A DNA stretch of 12,131 nucleotides from Bacillota bacterium (GTDB lineage Bacteria; Bacillota; Clostridia; Peptostreptococcales; Anaerovoracaceae), in contig JAFZRK010000019.1 in the NCBI GenBank assembly GCA_017619905.1, positions 1-12,131 of the forward strand. The letters are read 5' to 3'. Position numbers and translations under genes: made by a program. Position 1 is the first letter of the stretch. Every line of letters starts with the position of its first letter. Positions 6,537-12,131 of this stretch are shown piece after piece. The notes below the pieces were generated by a model that was not told the origin of the DNA, did not search any database, and saw nothing but the letters and a program-made list of their open reading frames with translations.

Positions 6537-8207
6537 ATGAAAAAGATATTATATGCCCTGTGCGTATGCGCAGCTTTCGTCGCAACGTACTTCGGCATCA
6601 AATTCATAGATGAGTACTACATAGGCATCCCCGTGGACGCCGTCTATTCCGACGAGTACAGTCTGGACACCGCTCCGGACGACTACGCGCCGGGCTATTA
6701 CAATACAGTGGGGCACATATGGCAGGACGGTCAGACCTTCGACGTTTACGCATATTTCAGTGAAAGAGGCAGCGTGGAGCAGCGCGTCTTCGTAAAAAAG
6801 GACACTGTTGCCACGTCCGTGTTCCGCGGCACCCGCACGATAACGAACACGGAGTACGGCTTCGTTACATTGCCGTCCTCGGGCGTTGAGTACAAGGAGC
6901 TTACCATTCAGCAGATACTTGCAGCGATCAACGAAGAGAACTTCTACGCCGGCAGTACGGAGCGCGTCATAGCGGCATTTCCGCAGCCCGCGCAGCTCTA
7001 CGAGTCCGACAAGGACGTCGTCTATAAGATAGTAAGCGGTGAGGAAGAAGCGGAGGTCTCAGAAGAGGGTATCGTAAGCATAGGGGAGGAAGGCGCGAAA
7101 AAGTACTACAAGTTCTGCAAAGTCAACGGCAGAGAGTACGGAATGTTCTTCCCCTGCGACAAGGACGGGCATGTTGCGCCCGGAGTCCTTCCGTCCACCG
7201 ATCTCACTTGGAAGTGCTACCTTGCAGATACGGACACGGAGCTGATAGCAGAACCGACGACACAGGCGGAGAAGGACGAAAAGGACGCCCTCATAGCTAA
7301 GCACCGCGAGGACCGTCTTACTGCGGAGGAGAAAGCCGCCAGGGAGGCCGCGGAAAGGGCTGCAAGAGCCAGGGCGGAGCGCGAGGCCCGCGAAAAGGCC
7401 GAACGCGAAGCAGCGGAAAAAGCCGCGGCGGAAAAGGCCGCCAAAGAAGCGGCCATCAAGGAAGCTCTGGCCAGCATGACGGAAGAGGAGAGGGCGCAGC
7501 TTCGTGAAAAATACAGCGCTTCCTCCATGTATCTGGAAAACAACCTGGACAAGTACATAGTCTACGGCATGGAGAACGAGAAGAAGAGCGCCGCAGCCGT
7601 GGTGCAGGCGATCAACACCGGCATCGACAAGCCGTTCTACACGGACATGGAACCCGCGGACATGAGCAAGGGCTTCCTGGTGCTGGTCAACAAGTATCAC
7701 TATCTGAGCTCAAGCTACGTTCCCAACCAGCCCGCTCTTCCCAGCGGTTACGGCAACGGGTACCTGCAGTCGACGGCTTGCGCGGCGTTCGTGCAGATGG
7801 TCGACGCGGCAAGAGCGGACGGCATCAGTCTGCGTTCGGTCTCTCCCTACAGAAGCTACAGCACGCAGAACTCCCTGTACAACGGCTACGTGCGCAGCAT
7901 GGGCCAGAAGAATGCCGACAGGACCTCCGCAAGGCCCGGAAGCTCCGAGCATCAGCTTGGTCTGGCCGTTGACATCAACACCGCGGACGGCCGCGATCAT
8001 TTCGAGAACACGCCCGAATACGCCTGGCTCATGGAGAACTGCTGGAAGTACGGCTTCATAATCCGCTACAGGCAGGGCAAGGAATACATAACCGGCTACG
8101 AATTCGAGCCGTGGCACTACAGATACGTCGGAACCGGCTACGCCGAGAGCATCATGAAGTCCGGACTCACCTACGAGGAGTATTACGCAGTCTACATCGA
8201 TAAGTAG
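6537..8207 (+). CDS. Membrane-anchored M15/VanY-type D-alanyl-D-alanine carboxypeptidase with long charged helix
   Basis: 556-residue secreted or membrane-anchored zinc peptidase predicted to trim the terminal D-Ala from peptidoglycan stem peptides. Residues 1-24 form a hydrophobic N-terminal anchor after MKK, with no clear lipobox. Residues 30-235 are a domain I do not recognise. Residues 243-326 are an Ala/Glu/Lys/Arg-rich stretch with no proline or glycine, read as a coiled coil or single long helix that could span the wall. The catalytic M15B/VanY domain occupies about 380-540: SPYRS at 436-440, SSEHQLGLAVDI with zinc ligands His472 and Asp479, and FEPWHYRYVG with catalytic Glu524 and zinc ligand His527. 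All the catalytic residues are present. The ATG follows AGAGG by 6 nt and has its own promoter. The full-length family is usually 200-300 residues, so about half of this protein is extra architecture. Confidence 0.92.
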   Translation: MKKILYALCVCAAFVATYFGIKFIDEYYIGIPVDAVYSDEYSLDTAPDDYAPGYYNTVGHIWQDGQTFDVYAYFSERGSVEQRVFVKKDTVATSVFRGTRTITNTEYGFVTLPSSGVEYKELTIQQILAAINEENFYAGSTERVIAAFPQPAQLYESDKDVVYKIVSGEEEAEVSEEGIVSIGEEGAKKYYKFCKVNGREYGMFFPCDKDGHVAPGVLPSTDLTWKCYLADTDTELIAEPTTQAEKDEKDALIAKHREDRLTAEEKAAREAAERAARARAEREAREKAEREAAEKAAAEKAAKEAAIKEALASMTEEERAQLREKYSASSMYLENNLDKYIVYGMENEKKSAAAVVQAINTGIDKPFYTDMEPADMSKGFLVLVNKYHYLSSSYVPNQPALPSGYGNGYLQSTACAAFVQMVDAARADGISLRSVSPYRSYSTQNSLYNGYVRSMGQKNADRTSARPGSSEHQLGLAVDINTADGRDHFENTPEYAWLMENCWKYGFIIRYRQGKEYITGYEFEPWHYRYVGTGYAESIMKSGLTYEEYYAVYIDK

Positions 8208-8257
8208 CAGTCCGTATCATCGGCAGGACGTCCCCGTTCACAAGACAGAAAGGTCCT

Positions 8258-8770
8258 ATGTCGTACACGATAAGAAACGCTGAAAAGGCCGATAAAGACA
8301 GAATAATGCAAATCTACTCGTCCGCGCGCAGGCGCATGGCGGAAGGCGGCAACCCGGACCAGTGGGGGAACGTCACTCCTGCGGAAGCACTCGTGGACGA
8401 GGATCTTGAAGCCCGCAGGAACTACGTGGTCTGCCGCGGCGAAGACATCTGCGGAGTCTTTGCGCTCTTCAGCGAGCCGGATCCCACCTACGCTTACATA
8501 GAAGGTCCCGGCTGGCTCAGCGACTGGCCGTATCTTACCATCCACAGGATAGCCCGCGACGACAGCAGCCGCGGAGTCTTCAACGCGGTGCTGGAGTACG
8601 TCGGCGGCTTCGGAAAGGACATCCGCATAGATACCCACAGGGACAACGCGCCAATGCTGCACATTCTGCGGTCGAAGGGCTTTAAGGAATGCGGAACCAT
8701 ATATCTGGCGAACGGTTCGCCCAGGATCGCGTTCCAGAAGACCGCTGAGGAACAGGCCCGCTCAGAATAG
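8258..8770 (+). CDS. GNAT-family N-acetyltransferase, divergent acetyl-CoA loop
   Basis: 170-residue protein with a GNAT fold. The start, TIRNAEKADKDRIMQIY, is the classic beta1-alpha1. A GNPDQWG stretch (31-37) and the pair YLTIHRIA (92-99) and IRIDTHRDN (122-130), followed by ML, then SKGFKECGTIYL, match a recurring Firmicutes GNAT subgroup. The usual Q/RxxGxG/A loop after the central strand is poorly kept: it reads ARDDSSRGVFNAV (99-111), with one glycine only. It may still bind acetyl-CoA through the backbone, or be reduced in activity. The ATG follows AGAAAGG by 4 nt. It starts 50 nt after the carboxypeptidase stop with no terminator between, so it may be read through from that promoter. 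A hairpin terminator follows. The substrate is unknown. Confidence 0.85.
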   Translation: MSYTIRNAEKADKDRIMQIYSSARRRMAEGGNPDQWGNVTPAEALVDEDLEARRNYVVCRGEDICGVFALFSEPDPTYAYIEGPGWLSDWPYLTIHRIARDDSSRGVFNAVLEYVGGFGKDIRIDTHRDNAPMLHILRSKGFKECGTIYLANGSPRIAFQKTAEEQARSE

Positions 8771-8783
8771 ACTGAAAGGACTC

Positions 8784-8806
8784 AGGCGCATGTGCTGCGC
8801 TTTTTT
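8784..8806 (+). terminator. Rho-independent terminator after the second GNAT gene
   Basis: GCGCA (8786-8790), 5-nt loop, TGCGC (8796-8800), then six T residues (8801-8806); the stem can extend by a G-T and an A-T pair at its base. It is short but well formed, and it separates this unit from glpK. Confidence 0.65.
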
Positions 8807-8818
8807 GATGCCTAAACT

Positions 8819-8848
8819 TTGGCCCGGCCGATAAAAATATGGTATTAT
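8819..8848 (+). promoter_or_regulatory. Candidate glpK promoter
   Basis: TTGGCC (8819-8824; 4 of 6 matches to the -35 consensus) is followed after 18 nt by TATTAT (8843-8848), preceded by TGG as an extended -10. It lies 44 nt before the glpK ATG and just after the upstream terminator. Confidence 0.55.
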
Positions 8849-8892
8849 AAAAAGTAACGGACGACCGTATCACAAAACTACAGGAGCGCACC

Positions 8893-10380
8893 ATGGAAAA
8901 GAAATACGTACTTGCCCTGGACGAGGGCACTTCGAGCGTAAGATGCATACTGTTCGACAGGGCAGGCAACATAAAGAGCATGTCGCAGCGCGGCTTTAAG
9001 CAGATCTATCCCAGGCCGGGCTGGGTGGAACACGATGCCACCGAGATCTGGGCAAGGCAGATAGGCGTTGCCCGCGAGGCCATGGAAAAGATAGGCGCCA
9101 GGGCGGAGGACATTGCCGGCATAGGCATAACGGACCAGCGCGAGACCACTGTCGTGTGGGACAAGGTCACCGGACAGCCCATATGCAACGCCATAGTCTG
9201 GCAGTGCAGGCGCACCGCGGAATACTGCGACAAGCTTGCGGAGGCAGGATGGTCCGACAAGATAAGGGAGAAGACCGGACTGCTGATAGACGCTTACTTT
9301 TCCGGCACCAAGCTCCGCTGGATACTGGAGAACGTGGAAGGCGCCCGCGAGAGGGCAGAGAAGGGCGAGCTGCTCTTCGGCACCATAGACACCTGGCTGA
9401 TCTGGAAACTGACCGGAGGCAGCGTGCACGTCACGGACTACTCCAACGCAAGCCGCACCATGATGTTCAACATCCACACGCTTCAGTGGGACGATGAGCT
9501 CCTTGAGCTTCTTAACATTCCTAAGTGCATGCTTCCGACGCCGGTGCCGAGTTCCATGGTATACGGCGAGTCCGACGCCTCCATTTTCGGCGGACCTATC
9601 CCGGTCAGCGGCGCTGCCGGAGACCAGCAGTGCGCGCTGTTCGGGCAGACCTGCTTCGCTCCGGGAGAAGTCAAGAATACCTACGGGACAGGCGGTTTCC
9701 TGCTCATGAACACCGGCGAAGAACCGGTGATGTCCAGGAACGGCCTTGTAACGACCATCGCGTGGGGTCTTGACGGAAAGGTCACCTACGCGCTCGAGGG
9801 CTCCATATTCGTGGCCGGAGCTGCCATACAGTGGCTGCGCGACGAGATGGACTTCTTCGAGCATTCCTATCAGGTGAGTGACCTTGCGTCCAAAGTGCCT
9901 GACACCGGCGGAGTGTTCATGGTACCCGCGTTCGTGGGACTCGGCGCTCCGTACTGGGATCCGTATGCCAGAGGCATAATAACCGGAATCACCAGGGGCA
10001 CCACCAGAGACCACGTGGCTCGCGCAGTGCTGGAATCCATGGCTTATCAGACCTGCGACGTCCTAAAGGCAATGGAACAGGACAGCGGAATAATGCTTTC
10101 CGCGCTCAAGGTGGACGGCGGCGCGTCCGCGAACGACATGCTCATGCAGATCCAGGCGGACATGATAAACAAGCCCGTAGTAAGGCCCCTTTGCATAGAG
10201 ACCACGGCCCTTGGGGCAGCGTACCTGGCCGGTCTTTCCACAGGTTTCTGGGACAGCATAGACGACATAAAGCAGAACTGGCAGGTAGACAGGGAGTTCG
10301 AATGCGGCATAAGCGAAGACGACCGCAGAGCAGCCCTGGACGGCTGGCATCACGCCGTACGCCAGGCGATGTGCAAATAG
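8893..10380 (+). CDS. glpK: Glycerol kinase
   Basis: 495-residue FGGY-family kinase making sn-glycerol-3-phosphate from glycerol and ATP; the length is normal. The N-terminal phosphate-binding loop is LDEGTSSVR (9-17; family DQGTTSSR). Substrate-binding residues match E. coli GlpK: QRET with Arg83 and Glu84, IVWQCRRT with Trp103, Tyr135, and AGDQQ with catalytic Asp244. NTYGTG (262-267) and GLGAPYWDPYARG are the conserved second-lobe signatures, and VDGGAS is near the adenine site. The loop at about 226-233, where many Firmicutes GlpKs carry the histidine phosphorylated by HPr, reads ESDASIFG and has no His. The ATG follows AGGAG by 6 nt. It has its own promoter and a strong terminator, so it is a single-gene unit; no glpF or glpD is nearby in the window. 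Confidence 0.97.
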   Translation: MEKKYVLALDEGTSSVRCILFDRAGNIKSMSQRGFKQIYPRPGWVEHDATEIWARQIGVAREAMEKIGARAEDIAGIGITDQRETTVVWDKVTGQPICNAIVWQCRRTAEYCDKLAEAGWSDKIREKTGLLIDAYFSGTKLRWILENVEGARERAEKGELLFGTIDTWLIWKLTGGSVHVTDYSNASRTMMFNIHTLQWDDELLELLNIPKCMLPTPVPSSMVYGESDASIFGGPIPVSGAAGDQQCALFGQTCFAPGEVKNTYGTGGFLLMNTGEEPVMSRNGLVTTIAWGLDGKVTYALEGSIFVAGAAIQWLRDEMDFFEHSYQVSDLASKVPDTGGVFMVPAFVGLGAPYWDPYARGIITGITRGTTRDHVARAVLESMAYQTCDVLKAMEQDSGIMLSALKVDGGASANDMLMQIQADMINKPVVRPLCIETTALGAAYLAGLSTGFWDSIDDIKQNWQVDREFECGISEDDRRAALDGWHHAVRQAMCK

Positions 10381-10400
10381 AGCATAAATAAAGAAAGAGA

Positions 10401-10428
10401 AAAAGCGCCCGGCATCCCGGGCGCTTTT
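10401..10428. terminator. Bidirectional rho-independent terminator, perfect 12-bp stem
   Basis: AAAAGCGCCCGG (10401-10412), loop CATC, CCGGGCGCTTTT (10417-10428). The stem is perfect and has A- and T-tracts at its ends, so it works in both directions, closing glpK and the convergent LysR-type gene. Confidence 0.92.
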
Positions 10429-10441
10429 GTGCTGCGTATCA

Positions 10442-11380
10442 TCAGTGGTCAAGCGATCTTTTATAGTCTTCCACGCACTGTTCCAGCTGCCGCAGCGCGG
10501 GGTATCTGTTCGACGGACAGCGCAGGAAATACAGATTCGTGCCTCCGGTCCAGTCGGATATCTTGAGGAACTTTATCCCTTCGTACTTTGCAGACGGCAC
10601 ATGGGTCGTGGTGACGGCGATCTTTTTATGCCGTGCCATCTCGAAGACCGTACTGTCATAACCCTGGAGATTAAGGTATTTGAGGTCCATTCCTTTTTCT
10701 TCGGCGATCTTCGTCCAGGACCGCACAGCCCAGACGCTCTGTATGTCGTTGTCGATGGGGAACGGGAACGCGAAGGTGAAGTCTTCCAGTTCCTTAAGCG
10801 CCACTTCTTCTCTGCCCCGGAAGTGCTTGTCGGAAACGCCCACGTACATGTCGTTCTCGCTTACTATCGGTGTCGCGAGTATCTTTTCTCCGTGGCCCGC
10901 GAAATAACTGTCGAGGTCCAGCGCGTTGTTGAAGGTGATGAATGCCGCGTCCAGTCTGCCCGCTACGAGATTGCGTATCAGCTCGTCCGCGGGGGATTTC
11001 GTCATGCTTACCTGAGCGGTCGGTATGCGGAAGATGAAGTCTGTAACGATACGCTGTTCGTGGCGGTTCCCGAATCTGGGCTGCGAGCCAATGCGTATCC
11101 TGCGGTCGTCGGATTCCCTAAGATCTCTTACCTGTCTTTTTATGTAGGACCAGTCATCGTTCATGCGGTTGAGCGAGTCGATGAGTACCTTGCCTTCGTT
11201 CGTCAGCTGAAGATCTCGGGACTTGCTGCTCCTGATGAACAGTTTCATCCCCAGCTCCTGTTCCACGTTGTTTACGTATTTCGTAATGACTGACGGAGAA
11301 TAGGGGAGATAGTACGATGCGTCCAGAAAGCTGGAATAGTTCGGCAGTTCGCAGATCAGCGATAATTCTTCTGTGGTCAT
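10442..11380 (-). CDS. LysR-type transcriptional regulator
   Basis: 312-residue DNA-binding regulator of the LysR family, usually a tetramer that activates a divergent target on binding a co-inducer. Residues 3-62 form the winged helix-turn-helix: SSFLDASYYLPYSPSVITKYV, then NNVEQELGMKLFIR, then LTNEG, matching the LysR pattern. A linker helix follows (about 64-90), and residues from about 92 form the periplasmic-binding-protein-like effector domain (RIRIGS, then LVAGRLDAAFI and IAVTTTHVPS). I chose the ATG at 11380 because AAAGGAG lies 5 nt upstream and LysR homology starts there; the upstream in-frame ATG at 11428 has no ribosome site and overlaps the promoter. It is divergent from the glycyl radical enzyme gene, its likely target. 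The effector is unknown. Confidence 0.92.
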   Translation of the reverse strand: MTTEELSLICELPNYSSFLDASYYLPYSPSVITKYVNNVEQELGMKLFIRSSKSRDLQLTNEGKVLIDSLNRMNDDWSYIKRQVRDLRESDDRRIRIGSQPRFGNRHEQRIVTDFIFRIPTAQVSMTKSPADELIRNLVAGRLDAAFITFNNALDLDSYFAGHGEKILATPIVSENDMYVGVSDKHFRGREEVALKELEDFTFAFPFPIDNDIQSVWAVRSWTKIAEEKGMDLKYLNLQGYDSTVFEMARHKKIAVTTTHVPSAKYEGIKFLKISDWTGGTNLYFLRCPSNRYPALRQLEQCVEDYKRSLDH

Positions 11381-11385
11381 TGCGG

Positions 11386-11392
11386 CTCCTTT
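11386..11392 (-). promoter_or_regulatory. Ribosome binding site fixing the LysR start
   Basis: On the minus strand AAAGGAG lies 5 nt before the ATG at 11380, deciding that start over the upstream in-frame ATG at 11428. Confidence 0.7.
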
Positions 11393-11399
11393 CGAATCA

Positions 11400-11428
11400 A
11401 TTATACAATTCGGCAGGTCAATTTGCAA
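11400..11428 (-). promoter_or_regulatory. Promoter of the LysR gene, -35 inside a palindrome
   Basis: On the minus strand TTGCAA (plus 11423-11428) and a perfect TATAAT (plus 11400-11405) are separated by exactly 17 nt. The -35 is the centre of the 10-bp perfect palindrome ATTTGCAAAT (11421-11430), so a protein bound there would block it; autoregulation by the LysR protein would fit. Confidence 0.6.
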
Positions 11429-11459
11429 ATCAATATTAGCGGATATGCGCGATAACGCG

Positions 11460-11471
11460 TTGAAATTTCAA
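11460..11471. promoter_or_regulatory. Perfect 12-bp palindrome, candidate operator
   Basis: TTGAAATTTCAA lies midway between the divergent LysR and glycyl radical enzyme promoters. Its ATTTC/GAAAT half-sites recur as ATTTC-N7-GAAAT at 11502-11518. A dyad with such half-sites in a LysR-divergent gap is a reasonable operator, but AT-rich DNA yields palindromes by chance. Confidence 0.4.
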
Positions 11472-11519
11472 TGAAAACCCGCATTTTAACAGAAAAAATA
11501 GATTTCCATATCAGAAATT

Positions 11520-11533
11520 CATAATCGTTTACA
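11520..11533. promoter_or_regulatory. Candidate catabolite-responsive element (cre)
   Basis: CATAATCGTTTACA; the reverse strand reads TGTAAACGATTATG and matches 12 of 14 positions of the Bacillus cre consensus TGWAANCGNTNWCA. It lies 26 nt upstream of the -10 of the glycyl radical enzyme gene. CcpA control is plausible but inferred from one imperfect site. Confidence 0.35.
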
Positions 11534-11537
11534 GGTT

Positions 11538-11565
11538 TTTATTTCCTGCTGACGCGGCTTATAAT
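11538..11565 (+). promoter_or_regulatory. Promoter of the glycyl radical enzyme gene, weak -35
   Basis: Perfect TATAAT at 11560-11565; the best -35 at proper spacing is TTTATT (11538-11543, 16 nt), which is poor. A strong -10 with a poor -35 is what activator-dependent LysR targets usually show. The leader to the ATG would be about 52 nt. Confidence 0.55.
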
Positions 11566-11623
11566 GATAAACGTAAAGACTATACTGGCACAGCGTTCGT
11601 AGTTAATGAAAGGAACCACGCAG

Positions 11624-12131
11624 ATGGAAAAAGTAGTTGCTCTTTATCAGAACCCCATCGATTGCGAAGCCTGCGACAAGGTAAACGCAATAACTCCCCG
11701 CGTAGCAAAGCGCCTCAAGGACCGCTCGGACGCAGTGGAGCACATTGCCGTTGAGCGCGCCCAGATCGTTACGGAATCCTGGAAGGAGACCGACGGCGAG
11801 CCCCTGGATGTCAGAAGAGGAAAGCTCTTTAAGGCCATAATGGAGAAGAACCCCGTAAGCATCCACGACGGAGAGCTTATCGTCGGCTCACAGACCAAGT
11901 ATCTCCTCGGCGCGTCCCCCTGCGTGGATTACAATCCGACCATTGCTTTCGAGGCCCTCAGAAGCTTCGAGAACGTTACCGACGATTACGACGACACCAA
12001 GACCGGCGCAATAAGCGTTGAGGAGAGAAAGATCCTCCGCGAGTGCGCGGAATACTGGAGCGGAAGATCCACCTCCGACCAGGTGCTCAAGAACAACCGT
12101 TCCATGTTCCCGTGGATAGAGGCGTGGGACA
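11624..12131 (+). CDS. Glycyl radical enzyme (PFL-like), 3'-truncated by window edge
   Basis: The first 169 codons of an oxygen-sensitive enzyme of the pyruvate formate-lyase/glycyl radical superfamily. Visible in order: RVAKRLKDR near residue 30, ERAQIVTESWKETDGEP (44-60) and RRGKLFKAIMEK (64-75), then IHDGELIVGSQTKYLLGASP (80-99), the standard N-terminal signature of these enzymes (E-R-A, TES-KE, DGELIVG). After this the usual PE-containing stretch reads CVDYNP. VEERKILRECAEYWSGRS is the next conserved helix. The catalytic Cys and the C-terminal Gly radical loop lie outside, so the substrate (diol, choline, hydroxyproline, arylacetate, isethionate or other) cannot be told. The ATG follows AAAGGA with 9 nt between. 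It is divergent from a LysR regulator. Its activating radical-SAM enzyme is expected downstream. The family is sure, the subtype open. Confidence 0.88.
   Translation, partial: MEKVVALYQNPIDCEACDKVNAITPRVAKRLKDRSDAVEHIAVERAQIVTESWKETDGEPLDVRRGKLFKAIMEKNPVSIHDGELIVGSQTKYLLGASPCVDYNPTIAFEALRSFENVTDDYDDTKTGAISVEERKILRECAEYWSGRSTSDQVLKNNRSMFPWIEAWD

Noticed and set aside
8878..10014. A 378-codon open frame on the minus strand opposite glpK.
   Set aside because: It mirrors glpK exactly out of frame, has no ribosome site or recognisable motif, and is explained by GC-rich codon use that leaves the antisense frame free of stops.
10427..11293. A 288-codon plus-strand open frame opposite the LysR gene.
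   Set aside because: It starts at the far end of a terminator and shows no domain; the minus-strand LysR reading has clear HTH and effector-domain motifs.
11415..11420. TTGACC on the minus strand as the LysR -35 element.
   Set aside because: It would leave only about 10 nt to the TATAAT; TTGCAA at 17-nt spacing fits much better.
11381..11428. LysR protein starting at the ATG at 11428.
   Set aside because: That ATG lies at the -35 of the gene's own promoter and has no ribosome site.
11581..11586. TATACT as a second -10 for the glycyl radical enzyme gene.
   Set aside because: No -35 or extended -10 accompanies it, and the perfect TATAAT at 11560-11565 lies upstream.
1..12131. CRISPR arrays, tRNA or rRNA genes, insertion sequences, phage genes, toxin-antitoxin or defence genes.
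   Set aside because: Looked for by eye on both strands; no repeat-spacer pattern, cloverleaf, transposase motif or terminal inverted repeats were seen.

Overview
The window looks like a core-to-accessory stretch of a strictly or mainly anaerobic Gram-positive chromosome, most likely a fairly GC-rich member of the Clostridia. The grounds are: housekeeping proteins that read as Firmicutes types (EF4/LepA, class II aldolase, HemW, GlpK); strong purine-rich Shine-Dalgarno sites and TTG starts; simple TATAAT promoters; short intergenic gaps; and an oxygen-sensitive glycyl radical enzyme at the right edge. The genus cannot be read from the sequence. AUA isoleucine codons are common despite the GC-rich background.

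Layout, left to right: (1) the 3' nine-tenths of lepA, then a small DUF6198/YczE-like membrane protein with a TTG start, closed by a strong bidirectional terminator; (2) fba (class II fructose-bisphosphate aldolase) on the minus strand, converging on that terminator; (3) a plus-strand block beginning at a promoter so close to its gene that the message may be leaderless: a MATE-family transporter, hemW (11-nt overlap, TTG start) and a GNAT acetyltransferase (4-nt overlap); (4) a membrane-anchored M15/VanY-type D,D-carboxypeptidase carrying a long charged helix, with its own promoter inside the preceding gene, then a second GNAT acetyltransferase and a hairpin terminator; (5) glpK (glycerol kinase) as a single-gene unit with its own promoter and a perfect-stem terminator; (6) a LysR-type regulator on the minus strand, divergent from the start of a glycyl radical enzyme gene that runs off the window. 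The 243-bp region between those two holds opposed promoters, two perfect palindromes and a candidate catabolite-control site.

How the genes fit together: fba and glpK point to glycolytic and glycerol carbon entry, and the LysR/glycyl-radical-enzyme pair looks like an inducible anaerobic catabolic unit whose activating radical-SAM enzyme should lie just beyond the right edge. HemW is a heme-handling radical-SAM protein and VanY-like proteins trim peptidoglycan stem peptides; neither has an obvious link to its neighbours. I see no CRISPR array, RNA gene, transposase, phage gene or toxin-antitoxin pair. Most of the window is ordinary. The LysR/glycyl-radical-enzyme locus is the best candidate for something undescribed. 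The best sequence-level oddities are a Thr in the G4 motif of LepA, the apparent leaderless MATE message and the loss of the HPr-target histidine in GlpK.
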